Shown in pieces: positions 7,649 to 14,153 of a stretch of DNA of 17,398 nt. Source of the DNA: Opitutaceae bacterium (GTDB lineage: Bacteria > Verrucomicrobiota > Verrucomicrobiia > Opitutales > Opitutaceae); the NCBI GenBank assembly GCA_003168315.1, contig PMSP01000079.1:1-17398 (forward strand). The letters are read 5' to 3'. Each line of letters begins with the position of its first letter. Positions within the stretch are counted from its first letter, which is position 1. The translations under genes were made by a program, and so were the position numbers. Under the pieces are notes generated by a model. The model was not told the origin of the DNA and searched no databases. It worked only from the letters and a program-made list of their open reading frames with translations.

Positions 7649-8902
7649 CTAGTTGAGCTTCACCCGGTCGTGGGAGTCCCACTGCGACATGTCGGAGAGG
7701 ATCACGCGGTCGCCGGGCTTCAGCCCCTTGACGATCTCGATCGTGTTGACGGAGCTCCGGCCGAGCTCCACCTGCGTGCGGTTGGCGTAAGTCCCGTCGG
7801 CGTCCAGGAGGAAGATGCTGGCCGTCGAGTGCTCCTGGCCGAATGCCGGCCGGCCGACGAAGACGACGTCGTCCAGGTGCTCGAGCTCGATCACGCCGTC
7901 GACCGAGAGGTCCGGCCTCGCCCCCTGGGGAAGCTCCGTCGGGAGGGCGATGTCCACCTTGACCGTGCCGTTCTGGACCGAGGGGTCGACGCGGGAGACC
8001 TTGCCGTCGACGATCCCGTTGCGGGTGTCGATCTCGGCGCTCTGCCCGATCTGGACGTCCTTCGCCTGCGTCTCGGCGATCTGGATCTCGGCCCTGAGGC
8101 GGGTGGGGTCGGCCACGCGCGCGAGGTTCGTGCCGGGCGTCACCTGCGCGCCCACGTCGACCGGGACGACCTGGAGGATGCCGTTCATGCCAGCCCGCAC
8201 GTTCAGGGCGTCGGCCTCGTCGAGCTTGAGCTTCGCCTGGGCGCGGAGCTGGTCGACCGAGGCCTGCTTCGCGGAAAGGGTGGGGGCGACCGCCTCCTGG
8301 GAGTAGACGTACTTCTTCTGCGCGATCGTGTTCACGGTCTCGTCCTGCTCGGCCGTCACCTTCTGGAGCCGGAGGTTCAGCTCGGAGACGAGGCCGTCCT
8401 TGAAGAGCTGCTCGCTCACCTGGGCGTTCAGGCGCGCGATCTCGTAGGTCGCCTTGGCGCTCGCGGCCTCGGACTCGGCCGCCAGCACGTCCCGCTCGGC
8501 TGTCACCTTGACGTTCGTGTACTCGGCCTCGCCGGCCTTGAGCTGCGACTCGGTGTCGAGCGCGGCCTGGGTCACGTCCGGGTTGCTGAGGATCATGATG
8601 ACGCTGTCAGGCTGCACGATCGCGCCCGGCAGGAGGACCAGCTTGTCGACCCGGCCCTGCGTCCGCGCTGCGATCCAGCGGATGTCGACCGGGACGAGCG
8701 TCCCCGGGCCGTGGACCTGGCGGACCATCGGCCCGCGCTTCACGTCCCCGATCCAGACCAGGCTCTTGTCGACCGTCGGCACCGCGGGCTTCAGGCGGGC
8801 GAGGACGACCGTGATCAGGACGAGGGCGGCGACCACCGATCCGATGAGGATGATGCGCTTCCTGAGCTTGGCCTTGGCCTGGGAGGGACGCTGGATATCC
8901 AT
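7649..8902 (-). CDS. Periplasmic adaptor (membrane fusion) protein, HlyD/MacA type
   Basis: This 417-residue protein bridges the inner-membrane permease and the TolC-type channel. A basic start is followed by one membrane anchor (about 17-35). The barrel-sandwich (lipoyl-like) halves lie at about 58-105 (GxVDKLVLLPGAIVQPDSVI) and 235-265 (AGMNGILQVVPVDVGAQVTPG). The intervening residues 110-232 are heptad-rich, Ala/Glu/Lys-rich coiled-coil hairpin. A beta-barrel domain (about 266-345) and a C-terminal membrane-proximal domain with the typical GLKPGDRVILSD ending complete the protein. It is the first gene of operon A. The ATG at 8902 lies only about 7 nt from the transcription start predicted from the sigma-54 promoter at 8921-8935. 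No internal start looks better, because the membrane helix begins at residue 17. Confidence 0.95.
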   Translation of the reverse strand: MDIQRPSQAKAKLRKRIILIGSVVAALVLITVVLARLKPAVPTVDKSLVWIGDVKRGPMVRQVHGPGTLVPVDIRWIAARTQGRVDKLVLLPGAIVQPDSVIMILSNPDVTQAALDTESQLKAGEAEYTNVKVTAERDVLAAESEAASAKATYEIARLNAQVSEQLFKDGLVSELNLRLQKVTAEQDETVNTIAQKKYVYSQEAVAPTLSAKQASVDQLRAQAKLKLDEADALNVRAGMNGILQVVPVDVGAQVTPGTNLARVADPTRLRAEIQIAETQAKDVQIGQSAEIDTRNGIVDGKVSRVDPSVQNGTVKVDIALPTELPQGARPDLSVDGVIELEHLDDVVFVGRPAFGQEHSTASIFLLDADGTYANRTQVELGRSSVNTIEIVKGLKPGDRVILSDMSQWDSHDRVKLN

Positions 8903-8920
8903 GGGATCGGGGTATGCTTT

Positions 8921-8935
8921 GCACGCGCTGTGCCA
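8921..8935 (-). promoter_or_regulatory. Sigma-54 (RpoN) promoter of operon A
   Basis: The minus strand reads TGGCACAGCGCGTGC, against the sigma-54 consensus TGGCACG-N4-TTGC. It keeps the invariant GG (-24) and GC (-12) with exactly 10 bp between them, and differs only at A for G and G for T. The predicted start is near 8909, about 7 nt before the adaptor ATG. An NtrC-type regulator is encoded nearby and a palindromic enhancer-like site lies about 120 bp upstream, which strengthens the call well beyond the motif alone. Confidence 0.8.
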
Positions 8936-9011
8936 GTCGCCGTGTCGATTTGTAACCTATTTACTGGTAGTTGCTAGCAGTCAATCCTGAGGCGTCAAAG
9001 CCGGCGTTTTT

Positions 9012-9048
9012 CCCCGGTACCGGGAAAGAACCGTCCCAATAACGGGAA
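9012..9048. promoter_or_regulatory. Putative enhancer (upstream activator sites) for operon A
   Basis: Two inverted repeats of the form CCC-N6-GGG lie here. CCCGGTACCGGG (9013-9024) is a perfect palindrome centred at 9018.5. GTCCCAATAACGGGAA (9033-9048) has TCCC-N6-GGGA arms centred at 9040.5. The centres are 22 bp apart, about two helical turns. The second shares the 12-mer CCGTCCCAATAA (9031-9042) with the site upstream of operon B, and both regions also contain GAAACCGCCC. The sites lie about -110 and -132 relative to the predicted start, a usual position for NtrC-type activators. The DNA between here and the promoter is comparatively AT-rich; I found no clear IHF site. Neither palindrome is followed by a T-run, so a terminator for the kinase gene is unlikely. 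Confidence 0.65.
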
Positions 9049-9073
9049 ACCGCCCTGTCTCTCTTATACAGCA

Positions 9074-10414
9074 TCACGGCTTCGGCATGGGGAGCCGCAT
9101 GATGGCGATGCAGCCCGCCCGGTCGTCCCGGTTGTAGAGGGCCAGCGAGCCGCCGTGGTTCTCGGCGATCTGCTGGCAGAGGACGAGGCCGATGCCCGAG
9201 CCCTCGGGCTTCGTGGTGAAGAAGGGGACGAACAGGTTCGCGGTCTCCGAGATCCCGGCGCCGTTGTCCTCGACCCAGATCTCGACCGACCCGCCGCCGA
9301 TCCTCCAGGAGAGCCTCACCTTCGCCGATTTCTGGTCGAGGGAGGCCTCGACCGCGTTCTTGACGAGGTTGATAACGGCGTGCTCGACCTGGGCCGCGTC
9401 CACCATGACGGCGACCGCCGGGCCGGCCCTGACCTCGACGTCGAGGCGCCGCTCAAGCGCGGCGGCCCGCTCGAGGAGGGCCGCCAGGTCGCAGGGCGCG
9501 GCCTGCGGGGGCGGCAGCCGGGCGAGCCGCGTGTAGCCCTGGAGGAACCGCTCGAGGCTCTCGGCCCGGGCAGCGATGACGCCCAGGCCCGACTGCATGT
9601 CCGACTCCCAGTCCGCCTGGCGCGGGCTGCGCTCCATCGCGGTCCCGAGCGTCGCCGCGATCGACTTGATGGGGGCGAGGGAATTGTTGAGCTCGTGCCC
9701 GAGCACCCGGACGAGCCTCTGCCAGGCCTTGAGCTGCTCCTCCCTGAGCGGCCGGCTCAGGTCGCCGAACACGACCAGCTGGTGCGGGCGGCCGTCCTCG
9801 CGGAACGTCGTCCGCCTCATGCTCCAGCGCCCATACGCCCGCGAGAGGTCGGAGGGGCCGAGGATCCGGCTGGGCTCCCCCTCGAGGCATTCGGCGAGCC
9901 CGATCGCGCCCGCATTGCGGCCGAGGAGGCGCTCGGACGGCTGGCCGAGGAGGGACTGGCCGGCCGGGTTCACGAGCCGCAGGATCCGGTCGGCGTCGAA
10001 GGCGAAGATGGCGACGTCGATCTCCTTGATGACGGCGGAAAGGAGGGCGGTGGCCTCGAGCGCCCCGCGGCGCTGCGTCTGCAGGATCTCGCCCAGGCCG
10101 TTTATCTCGGTAAGGACGTCCCCGAGGGGATCCCGCTGGCCCGCCCCGCGCGCCCGGAACGAGAAGTCCCCCTCGCGCAGCGCGAGGAGGAGGTTCGACA
10201 TCGTCTGGAGCGGCCTGATGACACGGTTTCGCGCCGCCAGGGCGAACCCGAGCCAGCACGCGATCACGAGGAGCACGACGGTCACCCGGACATCCGGCGC
10301 ATGGTCCTCCCCCCAGAGCCACAGGAACGTGAACGCGACCGCGGGCACGCCGCCAAGGAGGCAGTAGGCGAGGATCGCCTGGTCATGGGTGTACTTCCGC
10401 GACCTTTTGGCCAT
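9074..10414 (-). CDS. NtrB/NtrY-like sensor histidine kinase
   Basis: This 446-residue membrane-bound kinase is the partner of the adjacent response regulator. Two N-terminal helices (about 12-34 and 42-61) are joined by a very short loop, so there is no room for an extracytoplasmic sensor domain. A HAMP-like linker (about 62-112) and a PAS-like domain (about 120-220) follow. The HisKA domain has the phosphoacceptor His240 in VLGHELNNSLAPIKS. The ATPase domain has N-box NLVKNAVEA (349-357, Asn353), G1 DNGAGI (383-388) and G2 GSGIGL (405-410). All catalytic residues are present. The HELNNSLAPIKS sequence is typical of NtrB/NtrY-type kinases. It is the last gene of operon B, 31 bp after the regulator stop, with AAGGTC upstream of the ATG. 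The signal is probably sensed in the membrane or cytosol; its identity is unknown. Confidence 0.93.
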   Translation of the reverse strand: MAKRSRKYTHDQAILAYCLLGGVPAVAFTFLWLWGEDHAPDVRVTVVLLVIACWLGFALAARNRVIRPLQTMSNLLLALREGDFSFRARGAGQRDPLGDVLTEINGLGEILQTQRRGALEATALLSAVIKEIDVAIFAFDADRILRLVNPAGQSLLGQPSERLLGRNAGAIGLAECLEGEPSRILGPSDLSRAYGRWSMRRTTFREDGRPHQLVVFGDLSRPLREEQLKAWQRLVRVLGHELNNSLAPIKSIAATLGTAMERSPRQADWESDMQSGLGVIAARAESLERFLQGYTRLARLPPPQAAPCDLAALLERAAALERRLDVEVRAGPAVAVMVDAAQVEHAVINLVKNAVEASLDQKSAKVRLSWRIGGGSVEIWVEDNGAGISETANLFVPFFTTKPEGSGIGLVLCQQIAENHGGSLALYNRDDRAGCIAIMRLPMPKP

Positions 10415-10445
10415 TGGGGTGACCTTGGCCGCTCCCCGCCCAAAG

Positions 10446-11807
10446 CTACAGTCCGTATTTCTCCAGCCGGCGGTAGAAGGCGCTGCGGCTGAGCCCGAGG
10501 AGCTCGGCCGCCTTGCGGGCGTTCCCGTCGCAGCGGGCGAGGGTTTTCTTGATCAGGAAGGCCTCGACCTCCTCGAGGCTCATATCGTCCAGGCGCGGGA
10601 CGGATGCCGAGGCGTTGAGCGCGAGGTCGGAGGCGCGGACGACCTTGCCCGTCGCCATGAGGACGGCCCGCTCGATCGCGTGGTTCAGCTCCCTCACGTT
10701 GCCGGGCCACGCATAGGAGCGCATCGCGCCGGCGGCCTCCTCGTCAAACCCCGTGATCGCCTTCCTGTACCTCGCCACGTGCTGCTTCAGGAAGTGCTGG
10801 GCGAGGAGGTCGATGTCGTCGCGGCGCTCCCGCAGGGCCGGCAGGTGGATCTGGATCGTGTTGAGCCGGAAGAGGAGGTCCTGGCGGAACCGGCCCGAGG
10901 CGACCTCGGCCGGGAGGTCGGCGTTCGTGGCCGAGATGAGCCGCACGTCCGAGCGGATCGTCCGGGACGAGCCCACCCGCTCGAATTCCCCGCGCTCGAG
11001 GGCCCGCAGGATCTTCGCCTGCTGCGCGGCGGGGATGTTGCCGATCTCGTCCATGAAGAGCGTGCCCCCCTCGGCGAGCTCGAAGCGGCCGGCCCGGTCG
11101 CTCTTTGCGTCCGTGAAGGCGCCGCGGACGTGCCCGAAGAGCTCGCTCTCGAAGACGCCCTCGGGGAGCCCCCCCATGTTGACGGAGATGAACGGGCGCG
11201 CCCCGCGCGGGGACACGGCGTGGATCGCCTGGGCGACCAGGCCCTTGCCGGTCCCGTTCTCGCCGGTGATGAGGACGTTCGCGTCGGACGGGCCGACCCG
11301 CGCGATCAGCTCCAGGACCGGCCGCATCGCGGCCGACTGGGCGATCAGGGCCGGCCCCTGCTTGCCCCGCAGGAGCTGGTTCTCCTGCTCCAGCCGCCGG
11401 TAGGCCCGCACCGTGCCGCCGAGCTCGATCTGGTTCCGGACGATGGCGAGGAGGCGCTGGTTCTCCCAGGGCTTCGAGATGAAGTCGCGCGCCCCGCGGC
11501 GCATGGCCTCGACCGCGAGCTCCACGTTCGCCCAGGCCGTCATGATGACGACCGGCAGCGTCGGGTCGATCGACTGGAGGCGGGAGAGGAGGTCGAGCCC
11601 CTCCTTCCCGCTCGTCGTGTCGCGGGCGTAGTTGAGGTCGATCAGCGCCAGCGAGTAGTCGCGCGCCTCGACGGCCTTGACCGCGGCGGCCGGCGACTTG
11701 ACGGCCTCCGTCTGGTAGCCCTCGTTCTTCAGGAGGAGGCGCAGAGCCTCGATGATGTCGGCGTGATCGTCGGCGATCAGGATGCGGTGGGGGGGCGCGC
11801 CGGGCAT
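10446..11807 (-). CDS. NtrC-family sigma-54-dependent response regulator
   Basis: This is a 453-residue activator with all three NtrC modules. The receiver domain (about 6-125) has acidic pair Asp13/Asp14, phosphoacceptor Asp57 in LALIDLNY, Thr90 and Lys112. The AAA+ domain has Walker A GENGTGKG (182-189), sigma-54 contact loop GAFTDA (229-234), Walker B GGTLFMDEIG (247-256), and FRLNTIQIHLPALRERRDDI, which carries the sensor/arginine-finger region. The C-terminal Fis-type helix-turn-helix (about 421-451) contains NARKAAELLGLSRSAFYRRL. The frame can be extended to a TTG at 11849, but the ATG at 11807 lies 4 nt after the TolC stop and removes an unlikely proline-rich leader, so I use it. The regulator probably activates both sigma-54 promoters in the window, including its own. 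The GAFTDA loop replaces the canonical GAFTGA; other activators are known to carry this variant. Confidence 0.95.
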   Translation of the reverse strand: MPGAPPHRILIADDHADIIEALRLLLKNEGYQTEAVKSPAAAVKAVEARDYSLALIDLNYARDTTSGKEGLDLLSRLQSIDPTLPVVIMTAWANVELAVEAMRRGARDFISKPWENQRLLAIVRNQIELGGTVRAYRRLEQENQLLRGKQGPALIAQSAAMRPVLELIARVGPSDANVLITGENGTGKGLVAQAIHAVSPRGARPFISVNMGGLPEGVFESELFGHVRGAFTDAKSDRAGRFELAEGGTLFMDEIGNIPAAQQAKILRALERGEFERVGSSRTIRSDVRLISATNADLPAEVASGRFRQDLLFRLNTIQIHLPALRERRDDIDLLAQHFLKQHVARYRKAITGFDEEAAGAMRSYAWPGNVRELNHAIERAVLMATGKVVRASDLALNASASVPRLDDMSLEEVEAFLIKKTLARCDGNARKAAELLGLSRSAFYRRLEKYGL

Positions 11808-11811
11808 GCCT

Positions 11812-13329
11812 TCAGTGGGAGGCGGTTTCGGAGGGGAGACGAGCGTCAACGGACCATTCGTCGGTGAGCTTCACGTGGTAGCGCTCGAGCGTGGTGCCGA
11901 GCGTCTGGTCGTACACGGCGACGGCCTGCCGCTCGGCCGCGAGCGCGTACGAGACCGCGCTCTCCGCGGTGGCGAGGATCTGCTGCTGCTGGATCACGGA
12001 GATGGTCGAGCCGGTGCCGGCCTTGTTCTTCTTCTCCTCGGCCTCGAGGGCCTGCTTCGCAAGCGACACCTCGGTCTGGTCGGCGGCGACGCGCTTCCTC
12101 GACGTCTCGACCTGGCCGTCGGCGGCTGCCACGGCCACTGCGATGTCGGCGGCCATGCTGCTGAGGCTTTCCTCGGCCTGCTCGCGCGTCAGCTTGGCGG
12201 CGCGCAGCGTCCCGCGGCCGACCGCGAACGTGAGGGGCACGGTGACGACGAGGCCGGCCGAGACGGACGGGTTCATGCGGTCCTCGACCATCTGCTTGCT
12301 CGCGGAGAACGACATCGCGGAGCCGTTGTAGCCGTAGCCGCCCTGGAAATCCACCTGCGGCAGGAGCCTGTTGCGCGCGGCCGCCTCGACCGCCCTGTCC
12401 TGCACGATCCCGAACCGGGCTATCTGGTAGTCGGGCCGCATAAGGAGGGCGCGCTGCACGTCCGACCTGCGGTCCACGGTCACCTCGGGGATCGGCATCG
12501 GCGCGAGGACGAACAGCGGCTCATCCTCGAAGAAGGTCTCCTCGCCGATCATCTCGCGAAGCGCGTTCTGCGCGTCCCTGACGGCCCTCTCGGCGATCAG
12601 GATCTGCTCCACGAACTCCGAGGCGTAGGCCCGCATCTCAAGGACGTCGCTCTGCGACGTGCTCCCGGCCTTGTATTTCTCCTCGTTCTCCCGGACCTGC
12701 CTGTTGGCCAGCGCGTTCTCGGCCTGCGCGGACTCGAGCTGGTCGTGCGCCAGCTGCAGGTTGCTGTAGTCCACGATGACGTTGGTGACCGTGTTGATCG
12801 CGGACAGCTGGTAGGTCAGGTCGCTGATCGAGCGGTTGGCCTTCTGTATGCGCACCTGCTCCAGGTTGGCCGCCAGCCCGAATCCCTTCAGGAGCGGCTG
12901 CGTCACCGAGAAGCCGCCGAATGTCTGGTAGTTCTGGGTGATCCCATTGTAGACGTCGCGGGTCTCGATGGTGCTCGCCGTTATCTGGTATAGCGTGCCG
13001 ACCGGCAACAGCCCCTGGACGCCCGCGCTGTACGTGTCGATCTTTGTGAGGTCGTTGATCGGGATTGGGCCGACCGAATCGTTGAACTGCGAGGACTGAT
13101 ACAGGCGCTCGGCCACCAGGCTGGGGTCGAACGCCCCTCGCGCGACGAGGAGGTTCGCCCGCGCGATCCCCGGAAGGTACGACGAGACCTTGAGATTCTT
13201 GTTCCTCTGGAGCGCGAGGCGGATCGCGTCGTCGAGCGTCAGCGTGGGGATCGCCTCCTGCGCGGGCGGGGTCTGCGCCAGCGCGGCGCAGGTGGCGAAC
13301 GCCATGAGTAGGATCGCGATCCGTCGCAT
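11812..13329 (-). CDS. TolC-like outer membrane efflux protein (OEP family)
   Basis: This 505-residue outer-membrane channel subunit provides the exit duct for the tripartite exporter. A signal peptide MRRIAILLMAFATCAALA is visible, with a likely cut before Gln19. The mature part starts with the usual LTLDDAIRLALQRNKNLK. Two repeated OEP halves follow, each containing long amphipathic helices, such as LQLAHDQLESAQAENALANR and AKLTREQAEESLSSMAADIA, with KYKAGSTSQSDVLEMRA and KKNKAGTGSTISVIQQQQ at equivalent places in the repeats. Strand segments with aromatic and small residues (GFSVTQPLLKGFG, AGLVVTVPLTF) lie between. The ATG at 13329 is 1 nt after the ATPase stop (TAGCATG), which suggests translational coupling. 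An in-frame upstream ATG at 13350 would add a Ser-rich leader and is less likely. It is the only channel gene here and presumably serves the adaptor and permeases of operon A. Confidence 0.93.
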   Translation of the reverse strand: MRRIAILLMAFATCAALAQTPPAQEAIPTLTLDDAIRLALQRNKNLKVSSYLPGIARANLLVARGAFDPSLVAERLYQSSQFNDSVGPIPINDLTKIDTYSAGVQGLLPVGTLYQITASTIETRDVYNGITQNYQTFGGFSVTQPLLKGFGLAANLEQVRIQKANRSISDLTYQLSAINTVTNVIVDYSNLQLAHDQLESAQAENALANRQVRENEEKYKAGSTSQSDVLEMRAYASEFVEQILIAERAVRDAQNALREMIGEETFFEDEPLFVLAPMPIPEVTVDRRSDVQRALLMRPDYQIARFGIVQDRAVEAAARNRLLPQVDFQGGYGYNGSAMSFSASKQMVEDRMNPSVSAGLVVTVPLTFAVGRGTLRAAKLTREQAEESLSSMAADIAVAVAAADGQVETSRKRVAADQTEVSLAKQALEAEEKKNKAGTGSTISVIQQQQILATAESAVSYALAAERQAVAVYDQTLGTTLERYHVKLTDEWSVDARLPSETASH

Positions 13330-13330
13330 G

Positions 13331-13996
13331 CTACTTGAGGAGGAGGCCATCGGCGAGCCGCAGGACCCTCTGGCCGTAGGCGGCGTTGGCCTCCGAGTGC
13401 GTCACCTGGACGATGGTGACCCCGTCCTCCCTGTTGAGCTTCCCGAAGAGCTCCATGATCTCCCGGCCCTGGTCGGAATGGAGGTTCCCGGTGGGCTCGT
13501 CGGCCAGGATCAGCCGGGGCCGGGCGACGAGCGCGCGCGCGACGGCGACCAGCTGCTGCTGGCCCCCGGAAAGCTGCGAGGGGTAGAGGTCCTTCTTCGC
13601 GACGATCCGGAAGCGGTCAAGCGTGTCGCAGACGATCGTCTGGCGCTCCGCCTTCGGGACGTTGCGGTAGGAGAGGGGGATCTCGAGGTTCTCGTAGACC
13701 GTCAGGTCGTCCAGGAGGTGGTAGCTCTGGAAGACGAACCCGATGTTCTTCTTCTGGAGCTCGAGCCTCTGCTTCTGCGAGAGCTTGTGGACGTCGGCCT
13801 CCCCGAAGCGGAACTCACCGTCCCAGGCCGAGTCGTGGAGTCCGAGGATGTTGAGGAGGGTCGACTTCCCGGAGCCGGACGGCCCCATGATCGAGACAAA
13901 GTCGCCCTCGCCGATCCCGAGCGTGATGGACCGCAGGGCATAGAACGGACCGCCCTTCAGGGGATAGACGCGCTCGATGCTTTTCAGCTCAATCAT
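13331..13996 (-). CDS. ABC transporter ATP-binding protein (MacB/LolD type) with divergent D-loop, operon B
   Basis: This 221-residue nucleotide-binding subunit is the first gene of operon B. Motifs are Walker A GPSGSGKST (38-46), Q-loop Gln90 in FVFQSYHL, signature LSGGQ (142-146), Walker B LILADEP with Asp166/Glu167, and H-loop His200 in VTHSEANAAYG. Two positions depart from its paralogue at 4467-5168: the Arg after LSGGQQQ is Leu149, and the D-loop is GNLHS (His173) instead of GNLDS. I recall a MacB-associated ATPase group with NLHS and 'SE/TNAAYG', so these are probably lineage features, not damage. The ATG at 13996 gives the standard MIELKSIERVYPL start; an upstream start at 14035 is unlikely. 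It has no permease in its own operon, so it must work with one from operon A. The predicted sigma-54 transcription start lies at 13997, next to the ATG. Confidence 0.93.
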   Translation of the reverse strand: MIELKSIERVYPLKGGPFYALRSITLGIGEGDFVSIMGPSGSGKSTLLNILGLHDSAWDGEFRFGEADVHKLSQKQRLELQKKNIGFVFQSYHLLDDLTVYENLEIPLSYRNVPKAERQTIVCDTLDRFRIVAKKDLYPSQLSGGQQQLVAVARALVARPRLILADEPTGNLHSDQGREIMELFGKLNREDGVTIVQVTHSEANAAYGQRVLRLADGLLLK

Positions 13997-14008
13997 GGCC
14001 TCAGCATC

Positions 14009-14023
14009 GCAAGGTCCGTGCCA
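14009..14023 (-). promoter_or_regulatory. Sigma-54 (RpoN) promoter of operon B (perfect consensus core)
   Basis: The minus strand reads TGGCACGGACCTTGC, an exact match to TGGCACG-N4-TTGC with the GG-N10-GC spacing. Counting the final C as -12 puts +1 at 13997, directly before the ATG at 13996. The operon it drives includes the NtrC-type regulator itself, so it implies positive autoregulation. It lies in the 157-bp gap between the GPH symporter stop (14154) and the ATPase start. Confidence 0.88.
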
Positions 14024-14119
14024 GACCTCAACCAATCATGTTAGACATTGACGAATAGATTCTTGCGAAGGATTAACGACCGGCCGTGGAGACCCTGAAT
14101 CTTCAGAACCGAAACCGCC

Positions 14120-14137
14120 CCGTCCCAATAATGGGAC
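14120..14137. promoter_or_regulatory. Putative enhancer (upstream activator site) for operon B
   Basis: GTCCCAATAATGGGAC (14122-14137) is an inverted repeat with 6-bp arms (GTCCCA/TGGGAC) centred at 14129.5. The 12-mer CCGTCCCAATAA (14120-14131) is identical to bases 9031-9042 upstream of operon A, and GAAACCGCCC lies beside it at 14111-14120. The centre is 120.5 bp upstream of the -12 C of the operon B promoter; the corresponding distance for operon A is 119.5 bp. It is therefore a strong candidate for the binding site of the NtrC-type regulator. A second, unrelated small palindrome (CTGAA-TC-TTCAG, 14095-14106) lies between it and the promoter. The remaining spacer is AT-rich. Confidence 0.72.
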
Positions 14138-14153
14138 GCGGATCCTCTCAAGC

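Noticed and set aside
7646..8977. 443-codon open frame on the plus strand
   Set aside because: Antisense shadow of the HlyD-type adaptor, which has clear domains on the minus strand.
9013..9024. CCCGGTACCGGG as a terminator for the kinase gene
   Set aside because: No T-run follows on the minus strand (it is followed by GAAAAAC). Its geometry matches the activator-type sites instead.
11808..11849. Longer response-regulator start at TTG 11849
   Set aside because: It would add a proline-rich leader overlapping the TolC gene; the ATG at 11807 lies 4 nt after the TolC stop and begins directly before the receiver domain.
14041..14090. IHF site between enhancer and operon B promoter
   Set aside because: The stretch is AT-rich, but I could not find a good match to WATCAANNNNTTR on either strand.
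14122..14137. GTCCCAATAATGGGAC as a terminator for the GPH symporter gene
   Set aside because: It lacks a following T-run. The 12-mer shared with the operon A upstream region and the matched spacing to the promoter favour a protein-binding site.
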